DNA of 64,000 nt. Origin: Cyclobacteriaceae bacterium (GTDB taxonomy: Bacteria; Bacteroidota; Bacteroidia; Cytophagales; Cyclobacteriaceae). The notes under the pieces were generated by a model. It saw only the letters and a program-made list of their open reading frames with translations, had not been told where the DNA came from and did not search any database. Shown one piece after another: positions 51,247 through 59,532 of this stretch. Every line of letters starts with the position of its first letter. The stretch's first letter is position 1. A program made the position numbers and the translations under genes. The stretch covers positions 124,001 to 188,000 of the forward strand of contig JAEUTZ010000015.1 in NCBI GenBank assembly GCA_016787725.1, written 5' to 3'.

Positions 51247-51393
51247 ATCCGTCTCATTTATAGTCGCAAATTAAACCTCTCGTATGGAATTACGAACATT
51301 TCAACCACCCCTTAAAAAATAGTTGTACCCTTAAAACAATTTTCGACTTTCAAACGCCACCTTTTCCTAATCTTCAAATTCAATTCTAAATGC

Positions 51394-53748
51394 ATGAAAA
51401 AGATTATCCTGCTGATTCTGATTAGTCACACCCTGATTGGCCAATCACTCGCTCCGCTCACAATCGAAAAAATAATGCGCGACCCTAAATGGATAGGCGT
51501 TGCGCCCTCCGACCTGAATTGGTCCGATGATAGCAAGCAGCTCTATTTTAATTGGAATCCTGAAAACAATCCTGGCGATTCACTCTACGGTATTTCTCTA
51601 ACCAATCGGGCCCCTCAAAAAATACAACCGGCCGCGCGAAGAGCGCTAGCTTCTTTCTCAGGATCGTATAATAGATCATTCACCAAAAAAGTCTTTGAAC
51701 GGGGCGGGGATCTCTTTCTGCTTGACATTCCTTCCGGAAAAATCAGTCAGATTACAAATACTGTAGATCGCGAATCCAATGCCAGCTTTACCGACAACGA
51801 CCGAACTATTGTTTTCACAGCCAACACCAATTTATTCAAGTGGGACATGACCACCGGCATGGTTGCCCAGTTGACCGACTTTAAACGTGGCGCGAAACGG
51901 CCGGAGGCCAAAAGCAATGACCAGGAAAAGTGGCTGAAAACTGATCAGTTGGCATACTTTGAAGTGCTTAAAAAACGCAATGATATCCGCACGGCCACCG
52001 AGAAAAACCGAAAAGGAGATTTGACCAAGCGACCGAAAGAGGTTTATCTGGATGACAAGAACATAAACAACCTGCAACTGAGCCCGGATGGCAATTACAT
52101 CACTTACCAATTAGTTAAGAGCGGAAACGCAAAGAGTACCATCGTCCCCAATTATGTAACCGAGTCCGGTTTCACAGAAGATATTCCGGCCCGTACTAAA
52201 GTGGGTGGTGTACAAAATACAACCGAGCTTTTCATTTATGACTTGAAGCAGGACAGCATTATGGCAGTAAAGACCGATGATCTTCCCGGCATCTTCGATA
52301 CGCCAGAATACAAAAAAGATTATCCGGCCAAATCAACAAAAGATGCAAAAGAGAAAAAACCTGAGCCACGGGCGGTGACGTATTCCGGATTGATTTGGTC
52401 GGGCGATGGCAAAAACAATGTGATGGTGCTGCGCGCGCAAGACAACAAAGACCGTTGGATTGTATCTCTCGATCTCACAACCCGAAAGTTCAACCTGATT
52501 GACCGGCAACATGACGAAGCCTGGATTGGTGGACCAGGTACCGGTGGATTTTTTGGAGGGGCTACCATTGGCTGGCTGGCTGACCATAAATCAGTATGGT
52601 TTCAATCGGAAGAGAGCGGATATTCTCATTTATATGTAGCCGACATCACCACCGGTAAAAAACAAGCGCTTACCTCCGGCAAGTATGAGGTACAGTCGGT
52701 TGCGCTTTCGCGCGATAAAAAGTTTTTTTACATAACAACCAATGAGGTGCATCCGGGTGAAAAGCATTTTTATAAACTTTTCGTCAACGGAGGTAGGGCC
52801 GAAAAGCTAACCACGTTAACAGGAGCCCATGAAGTTTCTCTATCACCCGATGAGAAATGGCTTGCCTATCGTTACTCCTACAGCAACAAGCCCTGGGAAC
52901 TATACATACAGGAGAACAAGGCCGGAGCCAAACCGCAACAACTTACCGCCTCTTTGTCTTCAGAATTTAAATCCTACAATTGGCGCGATCCGGAAGTCAC
53001 TACTTTCAAGGCACGCGATGGCGCAGATGTTTACGCGCGCATTTATCGGCCCGAAACGCCCAATGGTGCAGCCGTGATTTTTGTTCATGGTGCCGGGTAT
53101 CTTCAAAATGCCCATAAATGGTGGAGCAGCTATTTCCGCGAATACATGTTTCATAACCTATTGGCTGATCAAGGGTATACGGTGTTAGACATGGACTATC
53201 GCGCCAGCGCAGGGTATGGCCGCGATTGGCGCACCGGCATTTATCGCTTCATGGGCGGAAAAGATTTGACCGACAACGTAGATGGTGCAAAGTGGCTGAC
53301 TGAAAAATATAGCATCGATCCAAAGCGGATCGGAATTTATGGTGGCTCGTACGGTGGTTTTATCACCTTGATGGGCATGTTTACGACACCCGATGTGTTT
53401 GCAGCCGGTGCCGCCCTGAGACCTGTAACCGATTGGGCTCAATACAACCATCCGTATACCGCCAACATCTTGAATGTGCCCTATGCCGATAGTGTGGCGT
53501 ATGCTAAAAGTTCTCCTCTTTACCATGCCGAAGGATTGAAAGGCCACCTGTTAATCTGCCACGGCATGGTTGATGTAAATGTTCATTTTCAGGATGCCGT
53601 AAAACTAACGCAGCGCCTGATTGAACTGGGAAAAGACAATTGGGAATTGGCTGTATACCCAATAGAAGACCACGGCTTTGTTGAACCCAGCAGTTGGACC
53701 GATGAGTATAAACGGATTCTTAAGCTGTTTGAAACGCATTTAAAGTAG
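51394..53748 (+). CDS. Secreted S9-family prolyl oligopeptidase-like peptidase
   Basis: 784 residues with a signal peptide (MKKIILLILISHTLIGQS). The N-terminal part (about 30-510) is a beta-propeller with WD-like blocks such as LTTLTGAHEVSLSPDEKWLA, and the C-terminal part is an alpha/beta hydrolase. Catalytic triad S652 in GGSYGG, D727 in MVDVNVH and H760 in EDHGFVEP. It should cut peptides in the periplasm, often after Pro or Ala. A 46-bp gap leads to the next gene in the same direction. ATG at 51394; a second ATG at 51390 is in another frame. Confidence 0.94.
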   Translation: MKKIILLILISHTLIGQSLAPLTIEKIMRDPKWIGVAPSDLNWSDDSKQLYFNWNPENNPGDSLYGISLTNRAPQKIQPAARRALASFSGSYNRSFTKKVFERGGDLFLLDIPSGKISQITNTVDRESNASFTDNDRTIVFTANTNLFKWDMTTGMVAQLTDFKRGAKRPEAKSNDQEKWLKTDQLAYFEVLKKRNDIRTATEKNRKGDLTKRPKEVYLDDKNINNLQLSPDGNYITYQLVKSGNAKSTIVPNYVTESGFTEDIPARTKVGGVQNTTELFIYDLKQDSIMAVKTDDLPGIFDTPEYKKDYPAKSTKDAKEKKPEPRAVTYSGLIWSGDGKNNVMVLRAQDNKDRWIVSLDLTTRKFNLIDRQHDEAWIGGPGTGGFFGGATIGWLADHKSVWFQSEESGYSHLYVADITTGKKQALTSGKYEVQSVALSRDKKFFYITTNEVHPGEKHFYKLFVNGGRAEKLTTLTGAHEVSLSPDEKWLAYRYSYSNKPWELYIQENKAGAKPQQLTASLSSEFKSYNWRDPEVTTFKARDGADVYARIYRPETPNGAAVIFVHGAGYLQNAHKWWSSYFREYMFHNLLADQGYTVLDMDYRASAGYGRDWRTGIYRFMGGKDLTDNVDGAKWLTEKYSIDPKRIGIYGGSYGGFITLMGMFTTPDVFAAGAALRPVTDWAQYNHPYTANILNVPYADSVAYAKSSPLYHAEGLKGHLLICHGMVDVNVHFQDAVKLTQRLIELGKDNWELAVYPIEDHGFVEPSSWTDEYKRILKLFETHLK

Positions 53749-53794
53749 TATGTGGATATTCATACATAAATCCTGCTATCTTCGTTCTTGACTT

Positions 53795-54337
53795 ATGAAA
53801 ACTACAGCGGGCATTCTCGTTCTATTGGTAAGCTTTAATCTGGCCCACGCGCAAGTGATTGGTACTATGTTTCCCATGATGGAGGCAGAAACTGTGGAAG
53901 ACAAAAAAGTGACCCTTCCCGGAGACACCAAAGGCAAGTACACGTTGCTCGGCTTAGCCTATTCAAAAAAATCAGAAGATGAGTTGAATACCTGGTTCAG
54001 TCCCGTGTTCAATAAATTCGTTCGCAAAACAACCGGTTTAATGGCAGGCATGGGCTATGATGTAAATGTGTTCTTTGTACCCATGTTTACGGGGGTGAAT
54101 GCTGCCGCTACGGGAACTGCAAAAAAGAAAGCCCTTAAAAATATAGACCCTCAACTGCTGCCGTATATCTTATTCTATAAAGGTGAACTCAAGCCCTATA
54201 AGGAAGCGCTCGATTTTGAAAAGAAAGACATCCCCTACTTTTTCGTATTAGACCCGGAAGGCAAAATTGTATATGCTACCTCAGGCCGATTTACAGAAGA
54301 CAAACTGGATGAAGTGGAAGACTCCATTGAAGACTGA
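53795..54337 (+). CDS. Exported thioredoxin-fold-like protein, unknown function
   Basis: 180 residues with a signal peptide (MKTTAGILVLLVSFNLAHAQ). The order of strands and helices (KYTLLGLAYSKKSEDELNTW, then FVRKTTGLMAGMGYDVNVFF and PYFFVLDPEGKIVYATSGRF) resembles a thioredoxin-like fold such as the ATP10 or AhpC/TSA superfamily, but no CxxC is present and the protein has no Cys at all, so it cannot be a redox enzyme of the usual kind. The family is not certain. Confidence 0.75.
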   Translation: MKTTAGILVLLVSFNLAHAQVIGTMFPMMEAETVEDKKVTLPGDTKGKYTLLGLAYSKKSEDELNTWFSPVFNKFVRKTTGLMAGMGYDVNVFFVPMFTGVNAAATGTAKKKALKNIDPQLLPYILFYKGELKPYKEALDFEKKDIPYFFVLDPEGKIVYATSGRFTEDKLDEVEDSIED

Positions 54338-54426
54338 GTCATTTTCTTAATCTCCCTTTTTAGCGGGTCATAGAACTTAGGTTGTTCATCTACGATCAAT
54401 CCATTACCTTCAATAAAAGAATTTCT

Positions 54427-54912
54427 ATGGCTTCAAAAGAAACCACATTTATCACGCTCTTTCGAACCCAGGTATTGCCAAAAGTTGAAATTATCAGCTT
54501 GCTGGTGATCCTCACCGGGTTGGTACTTTATCGAATGGAGGTTGCCGAACATCAGGACGTCCTGCTGGTTGGTTTTAGCACACTCGCAGGTTGTTATTTT
54601 CTAACCGGATTTATGATGGTCCCGCTTCCTGCTAAAAGTAAGACCAACTCATTCGCATTCACATTAAATAAGTTAATCTTCATCGCTGCGGCTGTAACGC
54701 TGATTGGGCTCCTTTTTATTCTACTCTCACTGGAGGGGGGGAGGGAAATGCTTCTGGTCGGTTGTGGTGGTCTGGCCATAAGCCTGGTTTCTGCCTCTGT
54801 TCTAATTGCGGTACAGAGTGACAATCTGATTATATTAAAAAGTGCATTCATACGGGGATTTTTACTATTGTTTCTGGGCATCTACTTTATTAAGGATTTA
54901 TCCATCCTTTAA
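54427..54912 (+). CDS. Integral membrane protein of unknown function
   Basis: 161 residues from the ATG at 54427; a longer open frame begins 45 bp upstream without protein-like character. About five membrane helices (20-40, 47-66, 80-101, 106-126 and 137-158). The start SKETTFITLFRTQVLPKVE is amphipathic. No family recognised. It is 9 bp upstream of the PrsW-type gene and belongs to the same run, so it may work with it. Confidence 0.78.
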   Translation: MASKETTFITLFRTQVLPKVEIISLLVILTGLVLYRMEVAEHQDVLLVGFSTLAGCYFLTGFMMVPLPAKSKTNSFAFTLNKLIFIAAAVTLIGLLFILLSLEGGREMLLVGCGGLAISLVSASVLIAVQSDNLIILKSAFIRGFLLLFLGIYFIKDLSIL

Positions 54913-54921
54913 TCGTACCGA

Positions 54922-55665
54922 ATGGAAATACTTATTCTGCTCGCCATTGCGTTAGCGCCCGGGGTTGCCATAGGGGTTTACATCTACTTAAAAGATCACC
55001 ATGAGCGTGAACCCCTGGGCCTTCTGCTCCGAAGTTTCCTTTTTGGTGTGTTGAGTATTTTCGTAACCCTGATTATCAGTCTGATCATTGAGCAATTTAT
55101 TACCATTGATGAAGCCAGCCTGAGTGAACAAGCAGTACATGCTTTTCTGATTGTCGCGTTGGTTGAAGAATTCAGCAAATTCATATTTGTTCGAGGCATT
55201 CTGTACAACAATAAACATTTCAATGAACCATTCGATGGCATCGTTTATTCGGTAATGGTCGGGATGGGGTTCGCCACCTTTGAAAATATTTTATACGCCA
55301 TCAATGGTGGATTTGGAACAGCGATCATGCGCATGTTTACAGCGGTGCCGGCTCACGCTGCCTTTGCCGTGTTAATGGGCTTTTACCTGGGCAAAGCAAA
55401 ATTTGAACACAAGAAATCCTACTATGCCCTTCATGCGCTGGCAGTAGCAACCCTATTTCACGGGGCCTATGATTACTGCCTGTTTATTTCGTGGGTGCCC
55501 GGCCTTGTTTTAGGCGCGCTTGTTTCTTTGATCCTTGGGATCTGGTTATCTAAAAAAGCGATTCGGATCCATCAAATAGCGTCCCCCTTTAATTTGAAAA
55601 ACACGCCTGAACCCAAAGCTGAATCGAATCCAACCACTGAAAATAACGCTTCCCCCTTACCCTGA
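54922..55665 (+). CDS. PrsW-family intramembrane metalloprotease
   Basis: 247 residues with about eight helices. Metalloprotease residues: EEFSK (E82-E83-K86), FATFEN (120-122 region with E121), PAHAAF (H145) and LFHGAYDY (H180). The motif set EExxK ... FxxxEN ... H is that of PrsW, which makes the first cut in some anti-sigma factors in Bacillus. The tail is Pro/Ser/Asn-rich and cytoplasmic. No anti-sigma factor gene is near. The next gene, a BLUF protein, starts 4 bp after the stop. Confidence 0.9.
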   Translation: MEILILLAIALAPGVAIGVYIYLKDHHEREPLGLLLRSFLFGVLSIFVTLIISLIIEQFITIDEASLSEQAVHAFLIVALVEEFSKFIFVRGILYNNKHFNEPFDGIVYSVMVGMGFATFENILYAINGGFGTAIMRMFTAVPAHAAFAVLMGFYLGKAKFEHKKSYYALHALAVATLFHGAYDYCLFISWVPGLVLGALVSLILGIWLSKKAIRIHQIASPFNLKNTPEPKAESNPTTENNASPLP

Positions 55666-55669
55666 TGCT

Positions 55670-56113
55670 ATGTATCACCTGGTTTATGTAAGCTATGCAA
55701 CCCGGTCATTATCCGATCAGGATTTGCTGAAGATCCTTCAAAGCAGCCGGGAAAATAACAAAGCCTTAGGGATTACCGGAATGCTGATTTATCTGCATGA
55801 ACGATTTATTCAGGCACTGGAAGGAAATGAGCAGAAGGTGCAAACCCTCTTGGAAAAGATTAAGGAGGACCCGATGCATAAAAAAGTCACGCTAATCCTG
55901 GAAGGCACTTCTCCGCACAGGCTGTTCAAAAACTGGTCGATGGGATTTAAAAATTTGTCTACTGCAGATTTTACTCAACTGAGCGGATTCACCGATATTG
56001 AAAATTTCTTTGCCAAGCCGGTTGCCTATTCCGAAGGCCATGCGGTGATGACTTTCTTACAATTGTTCTACAAGAAAAACTTTGTTGATCACCCGGAAGT
56101 AACCACTTATTAA
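55670..56113 (+). CDS. BLUF-domain blue-light photoreceptor
   Basis: 147 residues consisting of one BLUF domain (about 1-95) and a short C-terminal helical extension (to 147). All flavin-contact and switch residues are present: Tyr6 (LVYVS), Asn30 (ENNKALGITG), Gln48 (FIQALEG), Trp89 and Met91 (FKNWSMGF). FAD should bind and undergo the usual blue-light shift in the Tyr-Gln hydrogen bond. There is no EAL or GGDEF or other output domain, so the partner must be another protein. The gene lies 4 bp after the PrsW-type gene and 1 bp before a potassium channel gene. Confidence 0.95.
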   Translation: MYHLVYVSYATRSLSDQDLLKILQSSRENNKALGITGMLIYLHERFIQALEGNEQKVQTLLEKIKEDPMHKKVTLILEGTSPHRLFKNWSMGFKNLSTADFTQLSGFTDIENFFAKPVAYSEGHAVMTFLQLFYKKNFVDHPEVTTY

Positions 56114-56114
56114 T

Positions 56115-56879
56115 ATGCTACGAGAAGCTTTGACTAAAAAATTTGAACACGCAGAATTTCGTATGCGTGGCAAAGAACCTGGCCGCCTTGAAAATTTCAG
56201 CGATGCAATTTTTGCATTGGCCATTACCTTGTTGCTGATTTCGACTTCTCCTCCTACCAGTTTTGAGCAGGTAAGGCGTTTTGCTTATGAGCTATTTCCT
56301 TTCCTGGTGTGCATCACCCTGATCATGCTGATCTGGCACGAGCACTTTCAGTTTTTTCTACGCTACGGTTTAAGAAATAGCCGAATGCTTGTATTAAACA
56401 CGCTCTTTCTGGCGATTGTGTTGTTTTACGTATATCCTCTAAAATTCCTTACCAAAATCATAATCCTATTCCCCATTGGCCTGCTCGTCAATGATCAGGC
56501 TTTACTTAACGATTTAAGTGGGATGATCCGGGCGCAGGATATGGGTCAATTGATGATTATTTATGGCCTTGGAGCAACATTTGTTTTTACGGTCTTGATG
56601 CAAATGTATCGGTATGCTTTGAGTAAGGCCGATGAACTGGGATTAAATGAACTGGAGCGCTTCGATACAAAAGTCAGCATTCGCACCAACCTGTTAATGG
56701 CTTCTGTTCCACTGATGTCGGTCATTCTGTCAATCATTTTTATCAATAGTTGGGTGGCTGGACCGGCTTCGGGATTCATTTACTTTCTTTACACCCCCAT
56801 TATGTTTATTCACGGTAAACGGGCAGACCGGCAGCGTAGAGAACTAATTGCTTCAATCCAGTCCTCCACACCTGATTGA
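56115..56879 (+). CDS. TMEM175-family potassium channel (DUF1211)
   Basis: 254 residues. The selectivity signature RLENFSDAIFALAITLLL (R24, F28-S29-D30) begins helix 1, and about six helices make one repeat, as in bacterial TMEM175 tetramers. LIWHEHFQFFLRY in the second to third helix region is also typical. TMEM175 proteins conduct potassium without the classical TVGYG filter. The ATG is 1 bp after the BLUF stop (TAA, then T, then ATG), so the two are expected to be cotranscribed and translated together. Confidence 0.9.
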   Translation: MLREALTKKFEHAEFRMRGKEPGRLENFSDAIFALAITLLLISTSPPTSFEQVRRFAYELFPFLVCITLIMLIWHEHFQFFLRYGLRNSRMLVLNTLFLAIVLFYVYPLKFLTKIIILFPIGLLVNDQALLNDLSGMIRAQDMGQLMIIYGLGATFVFTVLMQMYRYALSKADELGLNELERFDTKVSIRTNLLMASVPLMSVILSIIFINSWVAGPASGFIYFLYTPIMFIHGKRADRQRRELIASIQSSTPD

Positions 56880-56880
56880 T

Positions 56881-59454
56881 TTATTCCTCCGCTCCACCAA
56901 ACCCACCCGATGAGATCAACCCGCCAAAGAAAACGGCATTAAACAACAGTTTGTTCGTACCATACCAATACCCCCGAAACGCAGGATCATCAATAAATAA
57001 AATGGCCCGCCCCTGACCCACCGCGCTTACCTGAAGAGAAACAGAATTTCTAATGCGCCCAAGATTGGTGGGATGAATATATCCACTCAATAAGGGATTG
57101 CCTGTATACTTAATCACAGTATTGAATGGACTTTTGCTTGCTTCAACAAAAACTGTGGTATTCCTATATACTGGGAGTTCACGATTTGTGTAGCCAAACC
57201 CCAGCGGATGAGTTATGTCCAGATTGGTCTGATAGATAGATCCCCCGATAGCCCGAGATCCTTGATAATCGCCAGCAGTTACATAGTCCATTCTCTTCAC
57301 TTCATTCTTTTCCTCCTCTTTTCGCAGCTGCTCTTCAATCAACTTGTTGTTAATAGCCCACGAGACAGCGTTCTTTACCAGCAGCAACGTGCCGCCCTGC
57401 TGCATCCACGTCTTGATTTTAGTCACGCCACTTTCGCCCAATACACTGTAGTTTCCTGAAACCATGATGAGCGTGTTATATTCACTGAGGCGTAGTTGGC
57501 CAAACTGTGTGGTGTTCACTTTGGTAATCGGCATTTTCAGTTTGGAATCGAGCAGAAACCAAACCGCACCCGCATCGGTTGCAGCAACCCCGTCACCCAC
57601 CAACATGGCTACCTTTGGCGGTTGTATCGTACGGATATGATTACTTCCCAAATCGATACCCTCCAGGTTAAATCCGGTATTCACTGCATGAATGTCCAAT
57701 CCCGTTGAAACTGAGGCTTCCTTCATCACTGAAAATAATTCATCCGATGACAGGCTTTGGTCAGCAACAGAAATGAGCAGAGTTCCATAACCAAACTTCC
57801 GATTGATTCCCTGGATGGAAGCCGAAAATGGTTTGAATGCAGTTTTTACAAAAACATTTTTCGAGAGCAGGAAATGCAAAGCCCGTGCAGCCTGATACTC
57901 ATTCCAGTCAATCAGGTAGGCGTAGGCGGCCTTCTCAAGTGGTGCCGGAATGGGCACCAGGCTTTCTGGAGTTACCCGACTGCCCATTGATACTTTTACA
58001 GTTGCCGTCAATGCATCGTGTGGCAAGCCGTACGCGAGCGCCATCGTCCAGGTTGAGGCATCATAAAAAACGCTATCGTGAAAGGAAGTTACTTTTTCAA
58101 ACAAACTGCGCACCATCCGGTATTGGATTTGATCCGTAGGAACGATAAAAGCTTTCCCTTTATCATATCGGGTTGCCCCTACCGATACATCCGCATTGAG
58201 TTGATAGGTTTCAATCCGGTGTTTCATCAATAAATCAGCAAATGCCCGCGTACGACTTTGATCTTTGCTTTCCCCAAACACATACGATTTGATGGCGGAT
58301 TTGCGGCCTTCCTCCAGTGCCGTCTTAAAATAATCCTGCTGATGTTTCAACAGCAACTCCCGGTTATCAACTCCTGCTTTTACAGTGGCGATGCTTGTGC
58401 GAACATGATTGCGGATGGTGAAGGCGAAGGTTACTTCCTTCGTTGAACTCTTTTGCACATGCCCACGCGAACTGGCTTGCTCGAATACCAATCCCAAACC
58501 ACCATGAATATCCGGATAGGTAGAACCATAACCTGGGTAAGAGTTATCAAAATTTTCTTTCGAAAAATAGAGCGAGCCAATGTCGTCCAGCGCCTTGGCA
58601 AAATATTTAGCGAACAGCGGATTCAGTACATCGTAGTTGGCGCGGGGTACTACTGGATTCTCAGAACCATAAGGCTTGGTGGGTTCAAAAAAATTGGTGG
58701 CATTCGTTCCCATTTCATGATAATCGGTACACACATTGGGCAACCACTGATGAAAGAATTCAACCCGATTACGGCTTTCCACATGGGCCAAGGGCAACCA
58801 GTCGCGGTTTAAATCAAACCAATAGTGATTGAAGCGGCCACCGGGCCAAACTTCGTTGTGCTCCCGATCCATTGGATCCGATACGGGCGGGAATCCTTTA
58901 TGCATATTGGCCCAGTTGCTATGACGATCGCGACCATCCGGATTGTAATTGGGGTCGATGTGAATAACAGCTTCCCGTAAAGTGCGTTCAGCTTCGGGGC
59001 CTTGCAATGCCACCAGGTAGTAGGCGGTTAGCATGGCAGCTTCACTGCTGCTGGGTTCATTGCCATGCACATTATAGCCGTGTGTGATAATGACAGGCAT
59101 GGTTTTCAGGTTCACCGATTGTTTCGGATCAGCCAGCTTAAGATGCTCTTTGCGGATTTCTTCAATTCGGGAATAATTGTCCGGGCTGGTAATGGTTAAC
59201 ACAACCTGTGGCCGGTGTTCGTTGGTATATCCGATAATCTGAAAATGTGCATTGGGTGAAACGCGGGCCAGCTCCTGAAAATACGAGACAATCCGATCAT
59301 GTCGTGTATGCCATTCCCCAATAGGGTACCCCAAAAATTGTTCGGGTGAAGGAATCGCTGGATCGAAGCTAACCCCCGAAGGAAAAAAATAACTGTTTTG
59401 TGAGAAGAGGGTGTTTGAAATTGCGAATGCTAATACAAGGAGAAGATTTTTCAT
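56881..59454 (-). CDS. Secreted M14-family zinc carboxypeptidase-like protein
   Basis: 857 residues from the ATG at 59454, which begins a signal peptide (MKNLLLVLAFAISNTLFSQ); the open frame runs 33 bp more. Zinc ligands H130 and E133 (HGNEPSS) and H246 (CTDYHEMG), substrate Arg in DLNRDW (R217) and candidate catalytic Glu325 (GLVFEQASSRG) are present. About 500 residues after the peptidase domain form an extra region, probably including a class I glutamine-amidotransferase-like fold (VAMLVGDGVAATDAGAVWFL). It likely removes C-terminal residues from peptides at the surface or in the periplasm. Convergent with the TMEM175 gene. Confidence 0.88.
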   Translation of the reverse strand: MKNLLLVLAFAISNTLFSQNSYFFPSGVSFDPAIPSPEQFLGYPIGEWHTRHDRIVSYFQELARVSPNAHFQIIGYTNEHRPQVVLTITSPDNYSRIEEIRKEHLKLADPKQSVNLKTMPVIITHGYNVHGNEPSSSEAAMLTAYYLVALQGPEAERTLREAVIHIDPNYNPDGRDRHSNWANMHKGFPPVSDPMDREHNEVWPGGRFNHYWFDLNRDWLPLAHVESRNRVEFFHQWLPNVCTDYHEMGTNATNFFEPTKPYGSENPVVPRANYDVLNPLFAKYFAKALDDIGSLYFSKENFDNSYPGYGSTYPDIHGGLGLVFEQASSRGHVQKSSTKEVTFAFTIRNHVRTSIATVKAGVDNRELLLKHQQDYFKTALEEGRKSAIKSYVFGESKDQSRTRAFADLLMKHRIETYQLNADVSVGATRYDKGKAFIVPTDQIQYRMVRSLFEKVTSFHDSVFYDASTWTMALAYGLPHDALTATVKVSMGSRVTPESLVPIPAPLEKAAYAYLIDWNEYQAARALHFLLSKNVFVKTAFKPFSASIQGINRKFGYGTLLISVADQSLSSDELFSVMKEASVSTGLDIHAVNTGFNLEGIDLGSNHIRTIQPPKVAMLVGDGVAATDAGAVWFLLDSKLKMPITKVNTTQFGQLRLSEYNTLIMVSGNYSVLGESGVTKIKTWMQQGGTLLLVKNAVSWAINNKLIEEQLRKEEEKNEVKRMDYVTAGDYQGSRAIGGSIYQTNLDITHPLGFGYTNRELPVYRNTTVFVEASKSPFNTVIKYTGNPLLSGYIHPTNLGRIRNSVSLQVSAVGQGRAILFIDDPAFRGYWYGTNKLLFNAVFFGGLISSGGFGGAEE

Positions 59455-59532
59455 AGGGTCAACTTTTAACCCTGAAAAATTACTCAATCAGAAAATTGGG
59501 ATTGGGAATTTGTGATGAAAGGTTAACGATTG

